Assembly: GCA_003640385.1 (NCBI GenBank)
Contig: RCAB01000003.1
Location: 434,001 to 498,000, forward strand
DNA from: Setaria digitata
Taxonomy: Eukaryota; Nematoda; Chromadorea; Rhabditida; Setariidae
Direction: 5' to 3'
Length of the DNA: 64,000 nt
Within the stretch, counting starts at the first letter, position 1; every line of letters begins with the position of its first letter. The notes under the pieces were generated by a model. It did not search any database and was not told the DNA's origin. It worked only from the letters and a program-made list of their open reading frames with translations. A program made the translations under genes and the position numbers. This document shows positions 51,701 to 64,000 of this stretch, piece by piece.

Positions 51701-54700
51701 ACCTTAGCAAGGCGTAATGCATTACTAAATGCATGAGCTTTCGTGAAAAACGTAACCGCCATATTTGGATCACCATGAGTTTCGAAGTACTGTCCCAAGT
51801 GATAGCAAGCTGCCTTATCACCAGTACTATGAGCTATTTCAACTGCCTAAAATTGATCTGTTGTGAAATGAAGGAATGCAGTGGGTTGCATATTTATACG
51901 TGGAAAATAAGCTACAGTGACTTCAGCATCATAGATTCTAGCAGAATTTGCAAAGTAATTCTTAGCTGCAAAGCATCTTGCATAATTTCTAGTCATAAAG
52001 GTGACATAAAAACTTATTCTATGCACGATTCTAAATTTCAAACATTCAAATTCAATAGGCAAAACTCTCTGAATTACTTCATTACTATTGTTGGAACAAC
52101 AAAGCAGGCGAACAACTGATAAATAATCCTTAGCGTACTGATAATACATACGTGCTGCTTTTACGTCACCTTGACTTTCCATGTATTGAGCCCACCATTT
52201 TTGTATGCCTCTGCAATGATTATAGAAGAAAATAGATAGCGTCTGCATGATGCTTTATCAAACTTGATTAAACAAAAAATCATTGGTTTCCCCTCTTTTT
52301 TTCTAGAAGATCAATTGAAATATAGTTAAGAAGACTGACGGGTCTTTTGTTTTCTTCACATAAGCTTCAAGCATTTTAGGATGATCAAATAACATCCGTG
52401 GTACTTCGAAACGATGTGTGCCTGATTTTTCGTAGCTGAAACATTTCTCGTAGATTTCCAACCTCAATCCATCATCCATGATGTTATAGCAATTATTTAG
52501 GTATGCTAGTAATTCAGGCTTACTTCTCGATTGCATTATCAATCGAGCCTAATGATTCGAGGTGATTTGCATAATTGTAGTATGTATTCCGTAAATGTAT
52601 TCTATCATGCTCCTCAGCAACTTTAAAAGCCTGTAATTTTTAAGTTTCGTTGACCATATCTAGATTATAGATTGGAAAATAAAATTGCAAATGGATTGCT
52701 TTTTCAATATTTTATTTCACAAACTTCATCCCAACGATTTTGCGATTGCAAAAGTCGATTGACCAAGTCATATCGCCCACAACTGGCAAAAAGCGCTTGT
52801 GCTTCATTCTAAAATTTTTTTCATAAACAAGCCTTTTGCATCCATCCTTTGAAATTTCAATATATTGCTAAAATACAAATTTGCTATTTGTCACGATGCT
52901 ATGACATTAAAACTGACGAGTAGGCCAAGTTGAATGGCCAAGGTAGCTACTTGAACTTCTACAGGATCATCATTTTGCATTGATTTCCTCAAAGCACGAG
53001 CACCGCATGCGTGTCCCATATTTCCGAGACATATCAACGCTACGTCAAGTCGACGTGTTTTGACGCACATATGTGCCATATTTTCCCAAGCACTTTCACT
53101 GAAAAAGATCATAACATGGATAATGAGAAATTCTTCTTGAAATAATGTAAATTTTCCAATGAAATGGTAGTCAAAACTCAATAAATCCAAACCTTTTAAT
53201 AAATTTGATAGCTTTAAATGCCTCATCCATCTTACCAACTGTCATATAATATGAGAAATTCATCATCGCCTGCATTACATAATTAAGCATCTTTAAAATT
53301 CAAAAATTTTCATTATTTGTTATAAATTGTTTCATTTTTGAGTTTAGACAAAATCGAAGTTAGCAAGAGAAAAAAATTGCAAAAAATCAACCTTAACATG
53401 AATGATAGTCAAACTTTTGGAAGCTTATGAACATCTATAACCTCTTTAGTTACTGCATCAGAACTTTCAAGTCCAATGAATTCACGAAGAACTTGGCGCA
53501 ATATTAAATTTCCGATGTATTTTTCGTTGTCGTCAATTTCATTTCCATCTGTGTCCTAAGAAATTATTTCAAGCATTTGATACAAAATGTTATCAAAACT
53601 CTGAAAACCCACAAGAAGTGAAATTGCCATGTACAAAAAAAGTGAAACTGGCACTGACTCTTCGGACTGAGTAAATGTATGGTACTGAACAACCGAGTAG
53701 AATTTCCGAATTTCGAGATAGCATTTGTAAACCTTGCACATGCAATCCATCTTCCGATGTTATAAATATTAATAGTAAATAATTTGGTGCCTGAAAATTT
53801 TCAATCAACCAAAATATTTACTATAAAATTTAAGCGACTGAATAAGTGCTAAAAGCGCTAAAACTAAGTGCTAAATTAAGTTTTAGTGCAAGAGAAGCGA
53901 AAAAATTTTAATGCTTCATGTTAATTCGTTAATTTAATATACTGAAAATCAGAAGGACGACTATCCCCAGACAACAAAGTACTTTGAATAAAAAGTGATC
54001 GGACTCGATTAAAAGTTAAATAGCAATCGGACAACTTTCTTGGGATAATAAAATTTTATTATTAACTATTTAAAGTAAAAAACGAATTTCGAGAAAATTT
54101 TTATAACAGAAATCCAAACGTCATGACTGTATTTCATACCACCTACATTCGATTTACGATGATTGCCTTCACATATCAAATAACGCGAATCGTGATTATC
54201 CCAGCAATGAAAACCCGGCAAGTAATCCGGCAAACGGTATTTTGCTTGTTCCTTTTCGATTTTACTACAAAATTATGCAAAGCTCAGAAAATTTAAAACT
54301 GAAACTCACATTGGAAATTCAAATAAATGACTTGAATAAAAATAATTTAACAAATACCGCATAGCGGCCGTATTTGGTGGATTTACGGCAGAAAGCGCAT
54401 TATTACCATCGACTTCGTATTGTTGCTGATCCGTCATACCAGTAATAAAATTGAAATTCGAAACAACGTCAGAATCAGCATCCCAAACCATAATACCAGG
54501 ATGAATCTTAAAATGTAAACTTTGAATTTTCTACCAAATTTTGATACAACTTCGTTATTAGAATATCTCTACTATATAAGGATTGGTTATCAATGCTGGC
54601 TTAATAGAAATTACAAATCTGAAGATAGGGAATTCAAAAGGTTAAAATTTCTAACATTACTTACATTTTACATTTTCATGAATTTTCTCCCATTTCAGTT

Positions 54701-57700
54701 CATTTAATTTCCTCATCCTTCATTTATTATATTCAATTTACCGAATTTTCACATTCAACGTTTAAGTTCTAAACCTAACACCAAATTCATTTATTGACTG
54801 GTAAAAAAACAACTAATTAGTACAGACATTTTTGTCATTGTCGGTATAATACGTGAAACTGACACGATTGCCCAACTTGTTAAGTTTGACATGTAAAAAA
54901 CACTCGAAGTTTTGTACCACTTTTGAGATACATTTTGGATGGTACTGCTGGTGTACTTCTCTATAAAAATACCGAAATTTATCAAAAAAAACTGAAGTAA
55001 GTATTTTAAATTACAAAACATTTCAGGCTGAATAGTTCTATACCTTGAAGATAAATCATAAATGCGTATAAATCCATTACTATTGACAAGACACATCCAA
55101 GAATTATTGGTATCTATCATTAACGGGTTACCTTCCATCTCTGGCATCGAAATTATTTGCTTTACCATACCCTAAATTTTAATATCCAACAGAAAATTTC
55201 TAAAATTTAACTCATTTCAAATAGAATGTCTAATGTTTAATAGTATTTCTAGCCTGAAGTTTATTTTTGGTTTAAAACATGTGATTTCAGAATTTGCCCA
55301 ATATATCAAAGACTTTGAATTAAAAATCTAATAAATCCATTTTGACTAAGAACCTGGAATGTTCGAATCTTGATTTTGTCATTTTCAATACAATACACAT
55401 TCTGCTGATATACTGCAACATTTGAAGTTGAGCAGTAGAAATTTGCTGCTGATAGTATTTTTAATTTCGTATTTGGTTCGTTAATCACCTCATACAGAAA
55501 GACCTAAAACGGGAGTTGGCACAAAAGTAAAACAATGCTGTTATGATGCCTTTTGGATAATCAGGTATACCAGAGGTTTAAATTTTAGTATTTTGGTTTT
55601 ATCATCTATTAACTTTCTTTCTTTGAAGATGAGTAGAAGATGAGAAATAGTGATGAAAACTCAAAAGGATAAGTACAACTCCATGAGAGGAATTTCTTCA
55701 TATGTTTATTAAAAAACTGAATATTACCAACTTGTTGGCCATCCCAAAGCGCCAAACACTTTTCACTTATATGAAGTCCTTTTACGGTAACTGATACCTG
55801 TATGTCATGTTTTTCCACTGATTCTAAGCAAACTAACGTAATTTTTTTTGGACCCGATTGAAGCACTGCTATCTGTAATTAATCAAAAACTTTACAACTT
55901 TTTCAAATTATTCAAAGATGTCACTATTTTAACTTATAACAATCCAATTTAATCTGAATCTTTTAAGACCTAAAATAACATTTTTATCTACAAGCACAAG
56001 AATAATTCTAATATGAGAAGTCAAGTCATAGAAACAAATTTAGAAGAATGAGAACTTGTTATTCACATCAATATAATAATTGCAGCAAAATTTAAGTTTG
56101 ATGGTAATTTTTTAGCAGACCGGTGCTAAGCAGTAGCTTCTAAAAAATGTGAACAGTGAATATATTTGCTAACACTTTTGTTCATATGTGAAACAACTGG
56201 TTGCTCCTTCAACATAATTACAGCGCTTCCCGTAGAAACAGCAAGGATACCGGAAACTGTTGACCAACAGATCGTTTTAATCTATGAATGTGTTGAAGTT
56301 TTCAAACTTTAAAAGTAGGTTTAAGGATTGAATTTAGCAAAGCAACTTACACTGGAATCAATATTTACAGCTTCTTGAAGAATCCACTGCTTATCAATCG
56401 TTTCGTCGGTTATATGGGAATGTTTCCAATTAGCAATTTTGCCACTGGGGGTCCCACCTGATAAACAGTCTGAAATTTTTATTGTATGGAGTTAACGAGT
56501 TTTTAAAATTATTTAAATAAAACCACCAATAATTGGAGTTGGGAATTTTTTTTTGGTCAATTTTTCATAACATAATCATAAAGAAAAGTTAGTTTTTGAA
56601 ATACGATTAGGATGGAAAAATTTTTAGGTACAGAAATCAACAATTCACCTTTGATATTTGAATATGATATACAAGTAATAACATCATTACTACTGAAACC
56701 TTTCGCTGTTCGTAACGAAACCGTTCCACTTTCCTCATTTTTAAAATCCCAGATTCTGGAATTTCAGAAAACTCTGTGACAAAACTGATAGGAATGAGAA
56801 TTTTTTAAGATACTTTAGGCAGAAATAGTTTAATGTTGTTAATAATAAGTAATGTTGTTATTTATTATTACTTGACACAATTGTTCTATCTAAGCTATCT
56901 ATTAAATTATTGTTTGAAATACAATTCGTTATTATCTGATATATGATGAAGTTTAAGCATAAGTTATTTAAATGATGTTGTAATGACTGACGGAAATGAA
57001 TTACATTTGACGACTAATAATATCAGTAGTTACCGATGAACCAAATTCATACCTTATTTGGTTTTCGCCGCTACACATAGCAAACACGTCAGTACCCATT
57101 GTGATTATTTGAACATCTGACAATTTTCCACTTATTTTTACCTAAAACTGGCTCTTATAAAGTCAAAAAATTCAAACTCTTATCTTCATCCTAAGAAATA
57201 GAAATATCAATTTAATTCCGAACTCGAATCCATTTTCAACTAGGTTCTGGATAAGACTCGTTCGACCAGATGCTAAATAAGACTCCAGATTCATCCAAAA
57301 TCTTATTCTTTTTTTTACAAAAATATTGAAAGAAAATGAAAAAAAAACACGCAACATACACGAATTTTTTCTTCAACCTTATCATCATCGAACAATAAGA
57401 GCTGATGAAGAAACAATCCTTGGCTTAAGGTTAACAGTAAAGCTTTTGCCTTAATGTACAATATCTTGATCACGATCACTGCAGTATCCATCTAAATAAT
57501 ACCATTTCACTTCGCAAATAAATTAAGGAATTCAACTGAGATCAGATCAAGTTTTTCATTCCATTCCAAAACTTTCAAGGTTTTCAACTTCAAATTCCAA
57601 TTATATAATGCCTAGTAGAATTCTTAAACTTCACTATTTATACGGACGAACTCTTTCTTCAAAACTTTAAAATATATCACACCCGATAGATTTCTCGAAT

Positions 57701-60258
57701 TTCACCATCATGATGCACTGCATAGATACCACCACTCGCACTGCCGATGATAAAATATTCATTTGATTTGTTTTTTACCTGAATTTTTGTTATATAACAC
57801 GCTATGTCATATTTTCAAAATATATTCCTAGAGCAAAAGTTCTCTACTTTAAAAAAAAAAATTTCAAATTTCCTGTTCATTTATTTTTAAAATTTATTTC
57901 ACAAATAATGAATTGTTCAAATTCCATCATCATGATATATTGCATAAATTTCAAACTAAGGATTAAGTCAAATTTTACTCAATCAAAAAAATAAAAATTT
58001 CAAGATAGTGTTAGGAGTATTGAGTGCAATAATTTTGCTTTCATTTGTTTTTCAATAAATTTTTAGAATTTCAGAATGTTTTGCTGTAGAAGTATTTTTT
58101 ACTCTTTTATTTCGGCAACTTTCAAACAAACAATTAACGTTTGAAATGTCAAATTTCTCACCTCTGTCCAAGATGTTTTAGGATGAGGCTCCTTTCCGCT
58201 GCGGTTGATTTTAACATCGTTTTCCTGTGCGATTGATTTCCTGAAAAATTAACACACTTTTCTTTTTGGACAAATTTTATTGGTATTCTTTTTATTTGCC
58301 AAAAATTTATTTCATAAAATCTTCTTAAATTAGATTTCATTCAATTTCAATTTATTTTGTTTTAAATCTATTTAAGGAACAGAAGAGCAATTTTATTAAC
58401 ATACAGTTATATACTTGCATTTCAAAGCAATTTAGTTTTGTCGGCTGATTAACTCAAATTTATGCTTAATTTGATAAGGGCCCTTAATATCTATGAACCT
58501 GGATTTCAAGGAGTAGAATTGAATCTGGATTTCATTGACTTAGAATGAAGTGATAGACTAGTGCTCATTTAAAATTCTGTGACCAATTAAATTACAGATC
58601 ACTGATTCATTCATTTGCTTTTCTCATTTTTACCGCACAATTTATTTTTGTGGAGCAGTCTTCATATTGTGTGATTTTATTAATGTCTCCCATAAACACA
58701 AACGAACGTTTGTGGTATTTTTCGACAAATACAAATTGCTTCTTCATTCATTGAACAATTAAAAATGGATTTGACTGCTTTCCGTTTGCCATCACTTATA
58801 ATTTTCCAAAAAACGATGTTACCATCCTATAAAAACTCTTAGCTTTCAGCAAAAATCAAACTGTTAAGACCTTTTACCGTTTCCCAAAGTTAACTTATGT
58901 GATTCACAAGAACACTTTTAATTTAGAACTTTTAATTAAATAATACGCATTGCTTTTTCTCTTCCAAAAAACTTCATACCTTTTCAACAATGCATATTTT
59001 TGGATCTACACTTACACTCCATAGCATACATTGCACCTTACCACTCCGTATACTTCCAGCAGGTAGCGAACAATCTGAATCAAAATCATGACAATGTGGT
59101 TAATAAACGTAACCGTGAATGTAACTGGGAATGATAATATTTGACAGTGATATTATTAGCTATTTACACATACATAATCTAAGTGCAGTTCTTGATTCGA
59201 ATAGTCTAAACAACATTATAGATATTCTTTTCATATGTAGTATCAGCTTTAATATGACGATACCTTGGCCACTTTGCATGAAACGAAATATAACGTCACC
59301 AGAATCCCAACTTGTTGCAATTATATCGACCACGGGATGCCAGGTTAATTGAGTAATTCGCGCATGTGTTTTGCGAATAGGCAAGTGGGCACTTCTAGTA
59401 GCCTATAAAATTATTTCCAACAAATACAATTAATGAATACAGCTATTTTGATATGATTGAGTACATGTGGATACTGAATATACAACAGTCATTTAATATA
59501 TTTTCTTATATGCTAGAAAGTATGAATAATATGGATTTCAGGAGCAGTTTTAGAAAATGAAATAGTTTTGCTGGTTTTTGCTCACCTTATTTGAAAATAT
59601 GAATACTGACTGAAATGTGCAGAAACTTCCCAATTATTTCAAACATTTTCTTTTATTTTAACATTAGTTCCTTACTTTTCGAGTATCCCTACTGAATGAA
59701 AGTTTTATTTTTCATTTAAGCAGAAAGACAGAAGCATATCTATTTTTTTAAATGAACTAACTTCTGAATGACTGTTATTTCATCACTTATATTTTGAAGA
59801 TATCAATTACATCATTTGCTTTCGTCATCCCCCCAACTTTTTTCCCTTTTTTCTTCATAGCGATCATTTAAAAAATTATATTCTAATGAGAAAAAAGTAA
59901 TCATTTAGAACTTTAGAAATAAAAAACTAAAGTTAAGATAAATACATAAGCTACTTCTATTGATTTATATTTTTCCGATTTTTTTTCCTTCTATTTGTCA
60001 ACGCATTTCACCTAACTACTACTTATTACTGTTGTAAATTTACGCACGCAATATTATTTGACCAACAAGTATGTTACTCACTTGATGAGTGAGAAAATTA
60101 ATCTCAGTTCCAATATTTGAATTATAAGTTGTCAGGGCAAGTAATCCACTAACTGGATGCCATTCCATTAATCCATGTTCAATTTCGCAGACACCATCAT
60201 TAACATTTCCATCACCGCTCTCGATGCTGTCAAATTTCTCTTCCACCAGTACCGACAT
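48730..60258 (-). CDS. che-11: Intraflagellar transport protein 140 (IFT-A complex)
   Basis: I resolve 33 exons, 60258-60082 to 48966-48730, summing to 4284 nt (1427 residues plus stop) with no frame break; human IFT140 is of similar length. Exons 1-18 form two WD40 propellers: [53 protein letters not shown] and [18 protein letters not shown]. Exons 19-33 form the TPR solenoid, with blocks close to other animals: [76 protein letters not shown] and [12 protein letters not shown]. The C-terminus is acidic. Family knowledge: IFT140 is a core subunit of IFT-A, needed for retrograde transport and membrane-protein entry in cilia; in nematodes that means sensory neurons. The start is the ATG at 60258; an in-frame upstream ATG (60306) would add a hydrophobic tail and is less likely. 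Exon 2/3 may lack about 25 residues of one WD repeat. The intron after exon 27 appears to be GC-AG. Confidence 0.96.
50936..51007 (-). other. Probable GC-AG intron in IFT140
   Basis: Exon 27 must end after ...SKK (AAG at 51010-51008) for phase and for the family sequence to continue as YSEAINLC from 50935. The bases following the exon are GCATGT rather than GT. The only nearby GT (four bases downstream) gives phase 1 and an immediate stop in exon 28. The acceptor is TTGCAG. Confidence 0.75.
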
Positions 60259-61611
60259 TCTCCTTTTATTTCTTTTATCACGAAAAAAAAAAAGGAAAAT
60301 GAGCAAACAAACTTCTTCCTAATTAATCTTGGCATAATTAAATCAAACAAAATTTAGGAAAGCTGCCTGACTACGGCAATCTAAACTATCAATCTGAGCT
60401 TAAAATAGTTAACGATATTTTAAATACAGAAAAATTATATGCAATAAGAGCAACAATTTAAAGTATTGTTTGATTCCAAGTTGTCAAACTTCTTACTTTG
60501 CTTCATTTTACACACTAGACTCCAATTAAATACTTCAGTCTCTGCTATTGTCAAGAATTATTAAGCTAAATTATTCATTTCAGTGTTATCATGTAGTAAA
60601 ACACCGATGTGTCGTCCCGTTCCAAAGAATTTGTATGAACACGCGTGAAGTGCTAGTTGAAATTTTAGATTAGCAGAAGTAAAAAACCAACAAACTCAGC
60701 TATTATCATTTCATAACACTCTCTGGTAATATGTTATTGTTTGATATTAATTAGTACAAGGTTATCAGGGAAAAGACGCTGCTATATAAAAGGAACAATG
60801 GAGGTACAAGAGGGAAGTATAAAAGATAAATACAATAATTTAAATTGCATTCTAACTCATCCAAATTACGACAGCGGAACAGGAAAATTCTTTTGTGTTG
60901 CTATGGTTACTACAATGTATTTTACCAGTATCAACAGTTTTAATAAGATCTTAGAAGACTTTTTGAACATCTTATAATTATTTCTGGGAATCATCATTTA
61001 CTTAACTTATGTCATGAAACTTTCTAAATATTCTTAATGAATTACTGAAGGACTAGATCATTGCATAATATTAACTCAGTCAAGAATTGGAATTTTAGAA
61101 TTTCAGTCAGGAGACGCGTTATTATTGTGCACATAAATTTCATGCTGTAAAGCCTGGTTTGCTGTGATGGGGTTTTGTTATTTGGTGCTGATGTTAATTT
61201 TCTGCATAGAGAAATTTAAAGAGAAATGTGGGGAAGTTGGGAAGTGGCGCGGAAAACCCTCTTCTGAAGATTACATTTTTTTCTTCTTTTAGTAGTGCTT
61301 ATCCAGCTAACCTTAAAATAATGGTCGCACTTTTGCCGAATTCCTATTCATTCTGACAGGTACAGGTGGAATATTGGAATTTGATATTATATTGCTAAGT
61401 TTTCAAAGCAAAATGGAATTTGAGGTAGAAGTAGGAGTAAGTAAATAGCTAACTTTGATACCTAGTTTTTTTTCAAAATTTTTAGATTTGATTTATATAA
61501 TTAATGATTTTGTTTTCCAGAGTTATTTTCAGTAGCAAATGGGCAACCTTAAATATCTAATATAGTCATAGGTTTTTTTAGATTCATGTTAAATTTAGCT
61601 TGGCTTTCACG
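60259..61611. promoter_or_regulatory. Shared intergenic region of head-to-head IFT140 and mL37-like genes
   Basis: Divergent start codons at 60258 (-) and 61612 (+) leave about 1.35 kb for both promoters and 5' UTRs. I looked for an X-box (RFX/DAF-19 site, imperfect inverted repeat GTNRCC-N-GRNAAC), known upstream of ciliary genes in C. elegans, and could not point to a convincing one by eye. A short frame at 60741-60977 is probably chance. Confidence 0.5.
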
Positions 61612-63783
61612 ATGGTTTTTCGTAAATTCAAACCGCAAAAACAGTGGGGGAAGATGGATACACGGATATTTAAGAATATCTTGTCAGCAAGGAACAAACG
61701 AAAAATGGCACAGTTTTCAGTTTCTTCAGCTGTAGAGGTTAGCAAGTCTTTTCCAAACATATTCGATTTTCCAATCTGATTTTACATTAAAATATTCAGT
61801 TATATTTCAGACTTGCTCGTGATTCATATTTCTTTGATACGAAGGAAAAATACTTTTATTTAGTTACATAAGCCCCTTTCTTTCTGTTCCATTGATTTCT
61901 CAAAAGCTTATTTGTAATAGTTGTCAGCATTAATTTAATTAAACGAAATGAGGGAAATTTTGCATTAAAAAAATATATAAATAATTTAGATGAATCTGGC
62001 TTTCCCTTAATTATTCTAACTCAAATTGATAATCGTTTCAAGGTAATTCAAATGAGAAGCATTACTTTAGCTTGCATTTGCTTAAAATGTATTGTTACTA
62101 TATTAGAATTTCAGGAAGTAGGAATTAAAATTTACGATCCTAATCATCCGAACTTCTTTACGACAGAAGTGCGAGAACTGCCAGTTGTCCCGCATCCTGC
62201 ACACAGAGTGCCACATCTCCATGTAATATTCTAAATTCCATTGCACATCTTTTAAGTCATCATTAAAATCTTCTGCTATGAATAAGGGAAAATATGATTA
62301 CAAAGAATTATGATTTCTTGAATATTTCATAATACCTCAATTTAATTGCAGTGTAATTTTAGGAACATCCACTATATAAGGCAGTTAAGTGCTCGCTTTT
62401 CGATGGTACCGTACCATTCACTGATGGAATCGATCAGGCCTGTTCGCTTTCGAAAGCTGTCAAGAGAACTGGTTTTCCTGAAGCTGTTTTAGATTTGGTA
62501 TGCTTGTGAATTTGCTAGAGAATTATACCATTTATTCGGATACAAATTTCATAGCGAAGTAACAGTTTGGTAGCTATTTAATTTTCTAACCGCTACTGTT
62601 TTCAATAATTTTAGTGATTTTAAGGCTTCTAAAATACCACTACCTGAGTGTTTCGAGGATCACCTCCAGGACTGTGTAATGCATGGAGAGCAGTATGATC
62701 CAACCTTGGAAAAACTGCCACGTGCTTTTGATCCTATCATTTTCTGGACAAATTATTTTCCTTGTCGCATGCATGGTACTCCCGTATTAACAAGAGGGTA
62801 CGTTTCATTTTGGCTTGTGGGATTTTGAACACTCAATATAGATAGTGTGCAGGTTTATGTTTGGCAATTCAATAGCCCTATTGTTGATTATAAAGTAGGA
62901 TTCAGAAGAAACTTATAATATTTCAGGAAAATAATTTTGGATAATTTGTTCCGTACCGCTCATCTTATGGCTTTGGAACATTCACAGTTATTAAATTTAA
63001 GGTATGTAGTTCTGAAATTTATTTGTTTATCCAGTGCTGATGTGATTTGACCATTTCCATAACATTCATATCATAGTGAACTGTATGGAAGGTCAGTTGA
63101 GATAAAACCAGAGCAATATTTATTGTTTATTATGAATGCTTATAATAACGCGTCTTTTAAAGAGGAGTAATTAAATTGTGTTGGAGAAAACCGAGTTACT
63201 TTTAGGTATGATCGCGATGAGCCGTTAAGTGCAATGTTACAAGCTTCTGACACAGGGATGGAGAATGTTCCGTTTGTTCTTCGTTCAGAACCACATATTA
63301 TTATTCAGTCTGCAAAACCTATTACACCTTGGGTAAAAGCTGTGGGGTGAAGATTTTTTTTCTATGTTTGTTGTGTGTGGAAGTCATGGCTGTTGAGCTC
63401 AAAGTTATAATTTGTCAGTGTGAATGACTGTATTATTTCTATGTCGCTTGACAAAGAGGATAGAATAGAATATCACCCTTGTGCTCTAGGCGATATACTA
63501 AATTTTTCTTAATTTATGCAGAGACATTTCAGCTTCTTTTGTGAAACACAAATTTCATGAAAGAGTAACTTTTTGTTATATTTATAGACTCGCAGTTGAT
63601 TCCTTTCATGTTTAGACTAGATAACATGCGGATACCGGATACAGCACCAGTTAATCCTCGCATTGATCTCACTTCCGATCATATTTATAACGATAGCGTA
63701 GTGCTACCACGAGCGAAGGAGAATCTTTTTATTGACACGGTGCTGTGGTGTCATGAACAAAACCAGAAATATCCCTGGACAGT
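61612..63783 (+). CDS. Mitochondrial ribosomal protein mL37-like, 3' part outside window
   Basis: Exons found: 61612-61737, 62115-62222, 62363-62497, 62625-62797, 62927-63001, 63206-63332, 63596-63783; about 310 residues with phases intact, and the gene continues past the window (donor GTAAGT at 63784). The first 40 residues are basic with no acidic run (MVFRKFKPQKQWGK), as in a mitochondrial targeting peptide. Following blocks include HPLYKAVKCSLFDG, FDPIIFWTNYFPCRMHGTP, DNLFRTAHLMALEHSQLL, VLRSEPHIIIQSAKP and PRIDLTSDHIYNDS. The HPLY block and the I-D-L-x-x-x-x-I-Y-[ND] block with its spacing recall MRPL37, a large-subunit protein; the distantly related mitoribosomal MRPS30/mL65 is the alternative. 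Exon 4 uses acceptor TTTTAAG, slightly unusual. Confidence 0.65.
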
Positions 63784-64000
63784 GTAAGTTATCAGTAAAT
63801 TATTCATACTATTTTAACTGCTATTTTCATTTTAAATAATAGCTAGTGCTCATTGAATATTCATATTAATGATGTATTAATGACACAGCTGCAGGCTTCA
63901 TTTTGCCATCTGTATGCATTCTTCCTTTTTAAAAAGATGGAAATATATTTAAAAAAAAAAAAAAAGTGAAAACAGTAGATCCTGCAATGCTGAAAAGTTT

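Noticed and set aside
51850..51990. Open minus-strand frame within the IFT140 gene ([12 protein letters not shown]...)
   Set aside because: Exon 24 ends at 52078 with ...SNNSNE and exon 25 at 51846 continues [17 protein letters not shown] as in the family. The segment lies inside the intron between them.
52303..52340. Exon 23 of IFT140 extended past ...KDPS
   Set aside because: Only the donor within CC|GTCAGT (52340) keeps phase with the KWWAQYMES exon; the longer form ends at a stop.
60741..60977. 78-codon plus-strand frame between IFT140 and the mL37-like gene
   Set aside because: No ATG context, acceptor or motif; the interval is better read as a divergent promoter region.

Overview
The window is nuclear DNA from a nematode. 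It is AT-rich, genes are split into many short exons by introns with GTAAG/GTTNG donors and TTTCAG-type acceptors, and there is no operon structure of a bacterial kind. The gene set (Shaker-type K+ channel, IFT140, AQP11/12-like aquaporin, GT11 fucosyltransferase, BTB-zinc-finger protein, a mitochondrial ribosomal protein) is animal. Intron lengths of roughly 150-500 bp and AT content suggest a spirurid/filarial-type (clade III) worm, but that placement is inference. All exon models were built by hand from splice sites, frame and family motifs; every internal join keeps phase unless stated.

Layout: 1-6400 holds no gene I can support. 6401-9353 (+) is a BTB/POZ protein with four C2H2 zinc fingers. 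11461-13084 (+) is a possible lysine-rich gene of unknown function. 15033-17689 (-) is a GT11 alpha-1,2-fucosyltransferase-like type II membrane enzyme whose first exon was not found. 20850-23051 (+) is a complete 259-residue aquaporin of the unorthodox AQP11/12 kind. A gene-poor stretch of about 13 kb follows. 36518-43129 (+) is a voltage-gated K+ channel of the Shaker (Kv1) family, lacking only its 5'-most exon(s). 45.06-46.53 kb looks like a foldback-type repeat element. 48730-60258 (-) is a complete 33-exon IFT140 (C. elegans CHE-11 counterpart, 1427 residues). 61612 to past the window end (+) is a gene resembling mitochondrial ribosomal protein mL37.

The genes do not form one pathway. 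IFT140 and the mL37-like gene are head to head with about 1.35 kb between start codons, so that interval must hold both promoters. The most interesting points are a 20-nt microexon coding for the first half of the K+ selectivity filter, a near-perfect long intronic hairpin in the aquaporin gene, the foldback-like element downstream of the channel, and a probable GC-AG intron in IFT140. I found no clearly new multi-gene system.
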